A DNA stretch of 64,000 nt from Pterois miles (lineage: Eukaryota; Chordata; Actinopteri; Perciformes; Scorpaenidae), in assembly GCA_947000775.1 (NCBI GenBank), contig CAMQGK010000604.1, positions 12,020,501-12,084,500 of the forward strand, written 5' to 3'. The notes under the pieces are model-generated. The model was not told the origin of the DNA, made no database searches, and saw only the letters and a program-made list of their open reading frames with translations. Position numbers and translations under genes: made by a program. This document shows, piece after piece, positions 19,597 through 27,777 of this stretch (its first letter is position 1; each line of letters begins with the position of its first letter).

Positions 19597-20401
19597 CTAA
19601 TACTTGGTGGCAAAACCCTTGTTGGCAAGCACAGCTGGCAGACGTTTCTTGTAGTTGCTTACTAGGTTTGAACACACATCAGGAGTAATTTTCGTCCACT
19701 CCTCTCTGCAGATCATCTCCAAATCCTGAAGGTTTTGAGGCTTGCGCTTGGAAACTTGAAGCTTCAGCTCTCTCCATAGATTTTCAATAGGATTAAGGTC
19801 AGGAGACTGGCTAGGCCATTCCATGACCTTGATGTGCTTCTTATGGAGTCACTCCTTTGTTTCCTTGGCTGTATGTTTTGGGTCGTTGTCATGCTGGAAG
19901 ACCCATCCACGACCCATTTTCAGTGTCCTGGCGGAGGCAAGGATGTTATCACCCAAGATTTTGCGGTACATGGCCCCGTTCATCTTCCCATCGATGCGGT
20001 GAAGTTGACCTGTCGCCTTAGAAGAGAAACACCCCCAAAGCATAAGGCTTCCACCGCCATGCTTGACAGTAGGGATGGTGTTTTTGGGATCATATTCAGC
20101 ATTTCTCTTGCTCCAAACACGTCGAGTTGAGTTGAGGCCAAAGAGCTCAATTTTGGTCTCATCTCACCACAGCACCTTCTCCCAGTCTCTTTCTGAGTCA
20201 TTAATATTTTCGATGGCAAATTTGAGGCGGGCCTGGACGTGAGCCTTCTTGAGCAGAGGGACCTTGCGTGCACTGCAGGACTTTAAACCATTGCGTCTCA
20301 GTGTATTACCAATAGTTTTCTTGGTGACTGTGGTCCCAGCTGCCTTGCGATCATTAACCAGCTCCTCCTGTGTAGTTCTCGGCTGATCTCTAACCTTTCT
20401 C
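19597..20401 (-). pseudogene. Tc1 transposase of transposon 2, C-terminal two-thirds
   Basis: Catalytic DDE domain on the minus strand. Reading down from 20,401: TTQEELVNDRKAAG, KSCSARKVPLLKKAHVQARL, the first Asp block (DETKIELFGLNS), KHGGGSLMLWGCFSS, the second Asp block (HDNDPKHTAKETK) and the Glu block (WPSQSPDLNPIENLW), with Asp and Glu spaced as in DD34E enzymes, ending NKGFATKY. A TGA at 20,164-20,166 interrupts the frame just before DETK, where related proteins have Ser. The N-terminal third lies on the other side of element B (25,949-26,123). Two lesions inactivate it. Confidence 0.9.
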
Positions 20402-20936
20402 TGTCAGGAATCCCAGGTCTTAGACGGGTTTATGTTTCATGTTGCATGCTTGTCTGTCTCACACTTCCTGTTTTATTTTGGCATGTGTAACCTCTCCTCT
20501 CGTCTCCAGATCACGTCACTTCCTTCCCTGCATGATTCCCGCCACTTCGTTGAGCACCTCCCTATGACCTAGTTCTGCACCATTCACCTGCGTCTCATCG
20601 TGATTCCCCCGCCCTGATTGTGTCCACCTGTGTATAGTCAATCACTCCCTCACTAGTATTTAATGTGCGCTCCCCATTCCTTCTGTGCCAGATCGTCTTG
20701 TGTTTTCATGCCGAGAGTTCCAGCATTTACCCGTGAGTTATTGTCTTCCCGTGTATCGTATCTCTGCCTGTTTTTGACCAAGCCCTTTGCCTGTCGCCTT
20801 TGGAACTGTTTGCCTCGCTGCTTGACTTTTGTGTACCAAACCCTGGACTGTAATAAAGACGCCGCTTTTCTGCCTAGACCTGTTTCTCCTGTGTTTGCTT
20901 TGGAGTCTCCCTCCTCCTGTGTACAGAGTCGTAACA
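20402..20936 (+). repeat. 5' LTR of element B
   Basis: 535 bp. TATTTAA at 20,657-20,663; predicted transcript start GCCAGATCGT at 20,687-20,696; AATAAA at 20,852-20,857. The gag frame happens to be open upstream through much of R and U5, but the conserved start is the ATG at 20,954. Confidence 0.95.
20657..20696 (+). promoter_or_regulatory. Core promoter and predicted transcript start of element B
   Basis: The TATTTAA box lies 30 nt upstream of GCCAGATCGT, exactly the spacing in element A. The 10-mer is the perfect reverse complement of ACGATCTGGC at 20,939-20,948, next to the LTR. Confidence 0.7.
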
Positions 20937-20950
20937 GTACGATCTGGCCA
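20937..20950 (+). promoter_or_regulatory. Self-priming primer-binding site, element B
   Basis: GTACGATCTGGCCA follows the LTR directly. Its core ACGATCTGGC is perfectly complementary to the predicted first ten transcribed bases. A and B differ at one base of this core, and in B the transcript end carries the matching base. This is the expected signature of Tf1/sushi-type self-priming rather than tRNA priming. Confidence 0.78.
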
Positions 20951-20953
20951 GAA

Positions 20954-22042
20954 ATGGACTCCGCAAACACAACGCAGGTCCGGACCGCCATTCTGGCCCA
21001 CGAAGGACAGATTAAACAGCATGAGGAGAAACTCACCGCCGTATGCCACGGGGTGAATGAGATTACAGCGCAGCAGGAAGTTTTCCGCGCCTCGATCGAT
21101 GAGAAGGTAAACCAACTCGGTACACAATTACAAGCGGTACTTAACTTATTACAAGCTTCTCAGCCTCCCGGCGTAGCAGCGGGCGATCCACCGCCTCCAC
21201 CTCCGGGCTTCCAAGCGGCACCAGTTCCCGCTCCTCCCGCGGAACCGTCTCCACCTCGGATTAATTCTCCTCACCTGGCCCAGCCTGAAAGATTCTCCGG
21301 AGACTCAGAAAACTGCCGCTCATTCCTAGTCCAATGTGGGCTCCACTTCGAGCTGCAAGCCGCCCAATTCCCTTCGGAACGAGCGAAAGTGGCGTTCATT
21401 ATAACACACCTCGCGGGCAGAGCAGAAGCATGGGCTACCGCGGAATGGGCAAGGAACTCCCCGGTATGTTTTTCCCTTCCTTTATTCACCGAAACACTGA
21501 GTAAAATTTTTGATCACTCTACTCCAGGCAGAGAGGCGGCTCGCGCTCTAGTAGGGCTGCGACAGGGGAAGCGCCGGGTGGCGGATTACGCCATCGAGTT
21601 CCGCACTCTGGCCGCTGACAGCGGGTGGAATAACGCCTCCCTCCTCGATACCTTTTTGCACGGGTTGTCCGATCCAGTAAAGGATCAGCTGGCTCCGCTG
21701 GATCTGCCCACAGACCCGGACTCCGTCATCGCACTGGCTATTAGGATCGATAACCGCATCAGGGAAAGAGAGAGAGAGAGAGGAAGAGAGGCTACACCAC
21801 CACCGCTGGCCCCGACGAGGCTCTACCGATCTCCGCGACCGTCATGGCGCTCCGCGTCCCCGCCTCCTCCCGAGCACTCACCGACACCATCCGGCACCCC
21901 GACTGAACCAATGCAGCTGGGCAGAACCCGTCTCACACCGGAGGAACGCCAGCGCCGTCTGAGAGAGGGCCGTTGCATCTACTGCGCTCAGCGGGGCCAT
22001 TTCCTGATGACGTGCCCGCTAAAAGGAGAGGCTCATCAGTGA
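20954..22042 (+). CDS. gag: Gag polyprotein of element B
   Basis: A 362-residue structural protein, colinear with the Gag of element A. N-terminal helical region; Pro-rich linker (PPPPPGFQAAPVPAP); capsid-like domain with PERFSGDSENCRSFLVQCG and HLAGRAEAWATAEWA; an Arg/Glu-rich stretch (RERERERGREA); and a zinc knuckle C-X2-C-X4-H-X4-C near residue 341 (CIYCAQRGHFLMTC). The ATG at 20,954 (MDSANTTQV) is chosen because it aligns with the start in element A and lies three bases past the primer-binding site, although the frame is open further upstream into the LTR. It ends at TGA 22,040-22,042 over the beginning of pol. No lesion is seen. Confidence 0.95.
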   Translation: MDSANTTQVRTAILAHEGQIKQHEEKLTAVCHGVNEITAQQEVFRASIDEKVNQLGTQLQAVLNLLQASQPPGVAAGDPPPPPPGFQAAPVPAPPAEPSPPRINSPHLAQPERFSGDSENCRSFLVQCGLHFELQAAQFPSERAKVAFIITHLAGRAEAWATAEWARNSPVCFSLPLFTETLSKIFDHSTPGREAARALVGLRQGKRRVADYAIEFRTLAADSGWNNASLLDTFLHGLSDPVKDQLAPLDLPTDPDSVIALAIRIDNRIRERERERGREATPPPLAPTRLYRSPRPSWRSASPPPPEHSPTPSGTPTEPMQLGRTRLTPEERQRRLREGRCIYCAQRGHFLMTCPLKGEAHQ

Positions 22043-25000
22043 CTGAGAGGACACTGGTGAGCCCAACCTCTTTTGATTGTAATTCCTCTCGTGCCTTAAC
22101 CCAAGTGCAGCTTATGTATGCCGACAGGTCTGTTTCATACCCCGTGCTGGTGGACTCTGGAGCGGACGAAAACTTCATGGACCGGAGATTGGTGGCGGAG
22201 CTGGGGATCCAGACCACAGCGCTGGAGAAGCCTCTCGAAGCTAGTGCACTCGATGGGAGACCTCTGTGCCGGGTAACTCACCTAACTGACCCGATTCGCC
22301 TCACCATCTCTGGTAACCATGTTGAGAAAGTATGCTTCCATGTATTTGATTCTGCTGTTCATCCTATAATACTGGGGCTACCCTGGCTTAAAAAACACCA
22401 ACCACAGATTGACTGGGCTACAGGGAAGGTGTTAAACTGGGGGGGAGAATGCAAAATAACTTGTCTTCCTTCTATACCCCTGCCTGAGTCACCTGGGGCC
22501 CCCCTGGGGGTCATCCGGGACACTACACCTTTCCCAGCTCCTGCGATGGGTTCCTCTGAAATGGCAGGGGTTCCTCACTATTACCATGATCTCCAGGAGG
22601 TTTTCAGTAAGTCCCGAGCCACTTCACTGCCTTCTCACAGACCTTATGACTGTGGCATAGACCTTCTTCCCGGCACGACTCCTCCTAAGGGTCGGCTATA
22701 TTCTCTCTCCGGCCCTGAACGAGAGGCCATGAGAGAATACATTGACTCTTCCCTCAAGGCTGGCATCATCCGACCTTCGTCCTCCCCGGCAGGAGCCGGG
22801 TTTTTCTTCGTTGAGAAAAAGGATCACTCCCTCCGACCCTGCATTGACTATCGGGGACTCAACGACATCACCCTAAAAAACAGGTACCCCCTCCCGTTGA
22901 TCTCATCTGCATTTGAACAGCTTAAGGGTTCTAAGATTTTCACCAAATTAGATCTTAGAAATGCTTATCATTTGGTCAGAATCAGGGAGGGGGATGAGTG
23001 GAAGACCGCCTTCAACACCCCTAGCGGCCACTATGAATACCTGGTGATGCCTTTTGGACTAACTAATGCACCTGCTGTTTTCCAAAGTTTGGTTAATGAT
23101 GTTCTACGTGAAATGTTAAACCAGTTTGTCTTTGTCTACTTAGACGACATCCTGATATTTTCCCCTGACGAACAGACACACGTTCGCCACGTCAAACAGG
23201 TCCTCCAGAAACTACTGGAGAACCAGCTGTTCGTCAAGGCGGAAAAATGTGAATTCCATGTGTCTACAGTGTCTTTTCTTGGGTTTGTGGTGAGTCCTGA
23301 TCACATCCAGATGGATCCCGCTAAAGTAAGTGCAGTCTCCAATTGGCCCACTCCCACCAGTCGCAAAATGGTGCAAAAGTTCCTAGGCTTTGCTAATTTT
23401 TATCGGCGTTTCATCAGAAATTTCAGCACTGTTGCCGCTCCGCTTCATGCCCTAACCTCTCCTAAGACCAAGTTCTGTTGGTCTCAGGAGGCGGAAAGAG
23501 CCTTTGTTAGGCTCAAAGAAAGCTTCTGCTCAACGCCTATCTTATGCCTCCCCGAGCTTGACCGACAGTTTGTCGTGGAAGTCGACGCCTCTGACACAGG
23601 GTTAGGAGCTGTTATCTCTCAGCGCTCTCCCACAGATAATAAGCTTCATCCTTGCGCCTTCCTTTCACGCAAGCTAACAGCCGCGGAACGAAACTATGAC
23701 ATCGGGAATAGAGAATTATTGGCAGTTAAAGCTGCTCTTGAAGAATGGAGACACTGGCTAGAGGGGGCGGAGACACCGTTTTTAGTCTGGACAGATCACA
23801 AAAATCTGGAATACATTCGATCCGCTAAGAGACTTAATTCCAGACAGGCACGGTGGGCTCTATTTTTTAATAGATTCAACTTCACCCTCTCATACAGACC
23901 AGGCTCTAAAAACGGCAAACCAGACGCATTATCCAGAATACATGACCCGGAAAGTGTTTCTAAAACCCCTGAGCCCATCCTACCCCTCACCTGCGTTATT
24001 GGCAGCGTAACATGGGAGATTGAAACTAAGGTTAAACAAGCCTTATCTGATGTCACGATCCCCAACGGGGTTCCGTTTAACCGTCTGTTTGTTCCGGCCT
24101 CTGTTCGCCCACAGGTCATCCACTGGGCTCACACCTCAAGAGTGTCATGCCATCCTGGCACCAGAAGAACTATGTTTCTAATCAAGCAGCGCTTCTGGTG
24201 GCCAGCGATGGAAAAGGCTGTAAAAGAATATGTTGCTGCTTGTCCTGTGTGTGCCAGAGGGAAGACTTCCCATCAGCCCCCTGCAGGTCTGCTCCAACCC
24301 TTGCCAGTTCCTCATCGCCCCTGGTCTGACATCTCCTTAGACTTTGTGACGGGGCTTCCCAGCTCTGAAGGTAACACCACCGTCCTGACGGTGGTGGACA
24401 GATTTTCCAAAATGGTGCATTTTATCGCCCTTCCTAAACTGCCCTCCGCCAAAGAAACGGCGGAGGTAATTCTTGCTCATGTTTTTCGTATCCATGGTTT
24501 CCCCAGGGATGTGGTGTCAGACCGGGGGCCCCAATTCGTGTCACAATTCTGGCGGGAGTTCTGCAGCCTGTTGGGGGCCTCAGTGAGCCTCTCCTCTGGT
24601 CATCACCCTGAGTCCAATGGCCAGACGGAGAGGCTCAACCAGGAGCTCGAGACTGGACTCAGATGCCTTGTGGCCCAGAATCCCTCCTCATGGAGTAAGC
24701 ACTTGATATGGATTGAATACGCCCATAACACCTTGCCCTGCTCTGCGTCCGGTCTCTCTCCTTTTCAGTGTGTTTATGGTTACCAACCACCTTTGTTCCC
24801 TGAGTTGGAGGTCGAGTCCACTGTACCCTCCGCCCAAGCCTTGGTACGTCGGTGCCACAAGATCTGGAGGGGTGCTAGGCAGATGCTACTGAGGAGCGCC
24901 GCTAGCAGCAAACGGGCCTCCGACCGACGACGGACTCCGGCACCGGCGTACCAACCAGGGCAGAGGGTATGGCTGTCCACCAGGGACCTTCCCCTACGAG

Positions 25001-25497
25001 TGGAATCTAAAAAACTGGCTCCACGCTACATTGGCCCATTTCCGGTTTCTAAGGTAATTAATCAAGTTGCCGTACGATTACAACTTCCCCGTTCGATGAA
25101 AGTACACCCCACCTTTCATGTGGGAAGATTAAAGCCAGTTAAAGAAAGCCCCCTGGTCCCTGCTTCAAAACCCCCCCCCCCGCCTCAAATGATTGACGGA
25201 GGTCCTGTTTATTCGGTTAAAAGACTATTGGCCATGAGACGACGGGGGCGGGGCAAACAGTACTTGGTCGATTGGGAGGGATATGGACCAGAGGAGCGAT
25301 CTTGGGTCCCGACCAAAAACATTATGGACCCGGAACTGATACGGGAGTTCCACAGGACACATCCTGAGGGTCCTGGGACGTCAGGTGCCGTCCATAGAGG
25401 GGGGGTACTGTCAGGAATCCCAGGTCTTAGACGGGTTTATGTTTCATGTTGCATGCTTGTCTGTCTCACACTTCCTGTTTTATTTTGGCATGTGTAA
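21973..25497 (+). CDS. pol: Pol polyprotein of element B (protease, RT, RNase H, integrase, chromodomain)
   Basis: One continuous frame, -1 relative to gag and overlapping its last 70 bp. Homology to element A starts near the gag stop, so the true entry is probably a -1 frameshift. Residues counted from 21,973: aspartic protease VDSG near 60-63; RT with LDLRNAYH and YLDD at 389-392; RNase H Asp at about 538, RELLA about 581, TDHKN about 608; integrase zinc finger ending CPVC (757-760); integrase catalytic Asp 790 (LDFVTG), Asp 850 (SDRGPQF) and Glu 886 (NGQTERLNQ), a DD35E spacing; GPY/F-like RYIGPFPV; chromodomain about 1080-1130 (YSVKRLLAM, YLVDWEGYGPEERSWV). The last 28 or so residues are encoded by the 3' LTR. 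No inactivating change is visible. Confidence 0.96.
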   Translation: MHLLRSAGPFPDDVPAKRRGSSVTERTLVSPTSFDCNSSRALTQVQLMYADRSVSYPVLVDSGADENFMDRRLVAELGIQTTALEKPLEASALDGRPLCRVTHLTDPIRLTISGNHVEKVCFHVFDSAVHPIILGLPWLKKHQPQIDWATGKVLNWGGECKITCLPSIPLPESPGAPLGVIRDTTPFPAPAMGSSEMAGVPHYYHDLQEVFSKSRATSLPSHRPYDCGIDLLPGTTPPKGRLYSLSGPEREAMREYIDSSLKAGIIRPSSSPAGAGFFFVEKKDHSLRPCIDYRGLNDITLKNRYPLPLISSAFEQLKGSKIFTKLDLRNAYHLVRIREGDEWKTAFNTPSGHYEYLVMPFGLTNAPAVFQSLVNDVLREMLNQFVFVYLDDILIFSPDEQTHVRHVKQVLQKLLENQLFVKAEKCEFHVSTVSFLGFVVSPDHIQMDPAKVSAVSNWPTPTSRKMVQKFLGFANFYRRFIRNFSTVAAPLHALTSPKTKFCWSQEAERAFVRLKESFCSTPILCLPELDRQFVVEVDASDTGLGAVISQRSPTDNKLHPCAFLSRKLTAAERNYDIGNRELLAVKAALEEWRHWLEGAETPFLVWTDHKNLEYIRSAKRLNSRQARWALFFNRFNFTLSYRPGSKNGKPDALSRIHDPESVSKTPEPILPLTCVIGSVTWEIETKVKQALSDVTIPNGVPFNRLFVPASVRPQVIHWAHTSRVSCHPGTRRTMFLIKQRFWWPAMEKAVKEYVAACPVCARGKTSHQPPAGLLQPLPVPHRPWSDISLDFVTGLPSSEGNTTVLTVVDRFSKMVHFIALPKLPSAKETAEVILAHVFRIHGFPRDVVSDRGPQFVSQFWREFCSLLGASVSLSSGHHPESNGQTERLNQELETGLRCLVAQNPSSWSKHLIWIEYAHNTLPCSASGLSPFQCVYGYQPPLFPELEVESTVPSAQALVRRCHKIWRGARQMLLRSAASSKRASDRRRTPAPAYQPGQRVWLSTRDLPLRVESKKLAPRYIGPFPVSKVINQVAVRLQLPRSMKVHPTFHVGRLKPVKESPLVPASKPPPPPQMIDGGPVYSVKRLLAMRRRGRGKQYLVDWEGYGPEERSWVPTKNIMDPELIREFHRTHPEGPGTSGAVHRGGVLSGIPGLRRVYVSCCMLVCLTLPVLFWHV
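25396..25408 (+). promoter_or_regulatory. Polypurine tract, element B
   Basis: AGAGGGGGGG then TAC directly precedes the 3' LTR at 25,409. It is the plus-strand primer in the family. Confidence 0.8.
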
Positions 25498-25943
25498 CCT
25501 CTCCTCTCGTCTCCAGATCACGTCACTTCCTTCCCTGCATGATTCCCGCCACTTCGTTGAGCACCTCCCTATGACCTAGTTCTGCACCATTCACCTGCGT
25601 CTCATCGTGATTCCCCCGCCCTGATTGTGTCCACCTGTGTATAGTCAATCACTCCCTCACTAGTATTTAATGTGCGCTCCCCATTCCTTCTGTGCCAGAT
25701 CGTCTTGTGTTTTCATGCCGAGAGTTCCAGCATTTACCCGTGAGTTATTGTCTTCCCGTGTATCGTATCTCTGCCTGTTTTTGACCAAGCCCTTTGCCTG
25801 TCGCCTTTGGAACTGTTTGCCTCGCTGCTTGACTTTTGTGTACCAAACCCTGGACTGTAATAAAGACGCCGCTTTTCTGCCTAGACCTGTTTCTCCTGTG
25901 TTTGCTTTGGAGTCTCCCTCCTCCTGTGTACAGAGTCGTAACA
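25409..25943 (+). repeat. 3' LTR of element B
   Basis: 535 bp, apparently identical to the 5' LTR, followed by the target-site duplication TTCTC and the remainder of the Tc1 transposase. The pol frame ends inside it at 25,497. Confidence 0.95.
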
Positions 25944-25948
25944 TTCTC

Positions 25949-26123
25949 ATGATCATTGAGACACATTAACAGTCATGTTGTACTTCTTCCACTTCCGAAT
26001 AATTGCAACAGTTGTCACCTTCTCATTCAGCTTCTTACTTATGGTTTTGTAGCCCATTCCAGCCTTGTGGAGTTCAACAACTTTGTCCCTGACATCTTTT
26101 GACAGCTCTTTAGTCTTGCCCAT
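25949..26123 (-). pseudogene. Tc1 transposase of transposon 2, N-terminal part
   Basis: On the minus strand from the ATG at 26,121-26,123 the frame reads MGKTKELSKDVRDKVVELH, then KAGMGYKTISKKLNEKVTTV, the paired-like helix-turn-helix DNA-binding domain of Tc1 transposases. A small frame slip occurs near AIIRKWKKYN before element B interrupts. The catalytic part continues at 20,401 and downward. Confidence 0.88.
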
Positions 26124-26499
26124 GGTGGAGATGGTGGAGTATTACTGAGTCTGTGGGCAGGTGGATTTTTATACAGGTGTCAATTTGGAACAGGTGTCTG
26201 TCATGCAGGTAATTACTTCAGTGAGATTAGGAGTATGTCAATGGTCCGTGGGAGCCAACATTGGTCAAGGTTGGTTGGGGATCAAATACTTATTTCCCTC
26301 AATAACATACACATTAATTTTTATTTTTCATTTCATGTAATTTTCTCAATATTTTTTTAAATATTCTTTCTATAACTGTTAAAATAAAGCTGCCATAAAA
26401 ATCCGAGACTGTTAATTTATTTCTTAGTATGACAACTGCCAAAATCAGCGGGGGGATCAAATACTTATTTCCTCCACTGTATATTCGTGCTGATATCAT

Positions 26500-26590
26500 G
26501 AACATTACACATTACACCTCTATATCTTTACATAGATAATAGTTGATGATGATATATTAATGCTGTGACTCAGGTAGTACAGACTCAGGG
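26500..26590. repeat. 93-bp repeat unit flanking element C, left
   Basis: It contains CCTCTATATCTTTACATAG, TAGTTGATGATG, ATATTAATGCT and GTACAGACTCAGGG. The same unit recurs at 30,602-30,715, where successive ATTACTCC starts are 93 bp apart. Element C sits inside this repeat. Confidence 0.75.
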
Positions 26591-27265
26591 TGTTAGCATT
26601 GCTCCTGTTTCTCTCCCTGTGTGTGTGAGTGTGGGTGTGTCTGAGCAGGTAAGGCAAGGCTCAGCAATCATCCTCCACACCGGCAGTCAATCTGCAATCA
26701 TCCGTGTGGCATAAAAGATGAGCTTCTCTCTCTGGCCATCGCCAGTGTGTTGCTTTCCATTGTATGGTAAACTTCTTGGCTCTGTGTTGTTCAACTAGCT
26801 CGTGAACCCTTATCCTCTCCGTTGTGTTTTTTTTTTTGTGCCAGCTCGTGATCCTGTTTTTTTTTTTCCTGTGTCTCCAGCCACCCGCTCCAAATCGCCT
26901 GCCACTCGCCACGTTTGCCTCCGCCAAGCCACAAATGCCACTCACCTGTGCCACTGCCCCGTTCCTCTGTTCATTTTTTTTATTGTTTTTTTGCTCCTCT
27001 GTTCATCTGTGATCCCGGACTCTCCTCCCTCTACCTCCGTCAGCACTGTTCAGTCATCAGACCTGTTGTTAGAGCCGCTGGCGCTCCACACACTTGACAT
27101 CTCTGTGGTGCACAGTGGTTGTCACCGCCTGCCATCTGGGTGAGCTGGGTTTGAATCCCGCAGCAGTCGTTTGAGTGTTGCTTCTCTTTTGTGTAATTAA
27201 ACTTTTGAACCCTGCTCCGACCTGCCTGTAGTTCCTGAGTCCACAAACTGTTCTAAAGTTTAACA
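26591..27265 (+). repeat. 5' LTR of element C
   Basis: 675 bp, TGTTAGC...TTTAACA. It has a TATA-like CATAAAAG near 26,710, several T-runs and, at 27,095-27,165, a tRNA/SINE-like stretch (GGTGCACAGTGGTTGTCACC ... GGGTTTGAATCCC). Its last 200 bp match the 3' LTR fragment at 30,397-30,596. Confidence 0.8.
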
Positions 27266-27267
27266 GA

Positions 27268-27777
27268 ATGGACTCAGCAGGCAAATTAGAGCAAGCTCTG
27301 TCTAATCATGGCAGTCAGCTGGGTGCACACAAACAATTGATCAGAACCTAACTTATCAAGTTTCAGAGCTCACTCGCCATGTTTCCTCGCTGACAACTGC
27401 TGCTTCACCTCCCCGGGACACTCACTCCAACCCAGTTTTGGACAGTTATGTTGCTGATCCTGAACCATTTTTTGGTGAGTTGGATAAATGCCGAGGTTGC
27501 CTCCTCCAGTGTAGCCTGGTGTTTAAATAGCAGCCCCAAGCCTTCCCTGTTGACTCAGCTAAGATCCATTATGTGATTGGAGGGCGCTGTTCTCCCCTGA
27601 GTTCTTTAACGTACCAGGAGTTCGAGTCCAGACTGCGAGCTGTGCTCGACCACCCTAATCACAGTGGCAATGCTTCCACTCGTCTGCTGAACCTCCGCCA
27701 AGGAAATCGGTCCGTGGCGGACTACTCCGTGGAGTTTTGGACGCTGGCTGCAAACACCACGTGGAATTTCGAGGTTT
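27268..27777 (+). pseudogene. Gag remnant of element C
   Basis: It starts MDSAGKLEQALSNHGSQLG, parallel to the gag start in A and B. It then decays through frameshifts, but blocks such as LTYQEFESRLRAVLDHP and RLLNLRQGNRSVADYSVEF (about 27,605-27,755) correspond to the capsid C-terminal part (LVGLRQG--RVADYAIEF in B). At about 27,776 it jumps straight into RT, so the zinc knuckle and protease are deleted. The ATG lies only two bases after the LTR. Confidence 0.8.

Larger units (their letters stand above)
20402..25943 (+). mobile_element. Ty3/Gypsy chromodomain retrotransposon, element B (intact)
   Basis: A 5542-bp element with 535-bp LTRs (TGTCAGGAAT...GTAACA) that read identically wherever compared, and the target-site duplication TTCTC (20,397-20,401 and 25,944-25,948). 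Gag and pol are both open, and every expected catalytic residue is visible. It has a TATA box, AATAAA, self-priming site and polypurine tract. It is of the same lineage as element A but distinct at the nucleotide level, particularly in the LTR and linkers. It lies in the transposase of Tc1-like transposon 2, so it is younger than that element. On sequence it is a candidate autonomous, recently active copy; activity itself is not shown. Confidence 0.96.
19415..26479 (-). mobile_element. Tc1-like transposon 2, split by Gypsy element B
   Basis: The ends CAGTAGAGGAAATAAGTATT (from 19,415) and the complementary AATACTTATTTCCTCCACTG (to 26,479) are flanked by TA (19,413-19,414; 26,480-26,481). A second copy of the repeat motif lies inside each end (near 19,555-19,585 and 26,275-26,305, AGGGAAATAA-ATTTGATCCC), giving the IR/DR arrangement of many fish Tc1 elements. 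Excluding element B plus one target copy it is about 1.5 kb. The transposase is on the minus strand and is interrupted by B. Confidence 0.92.
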
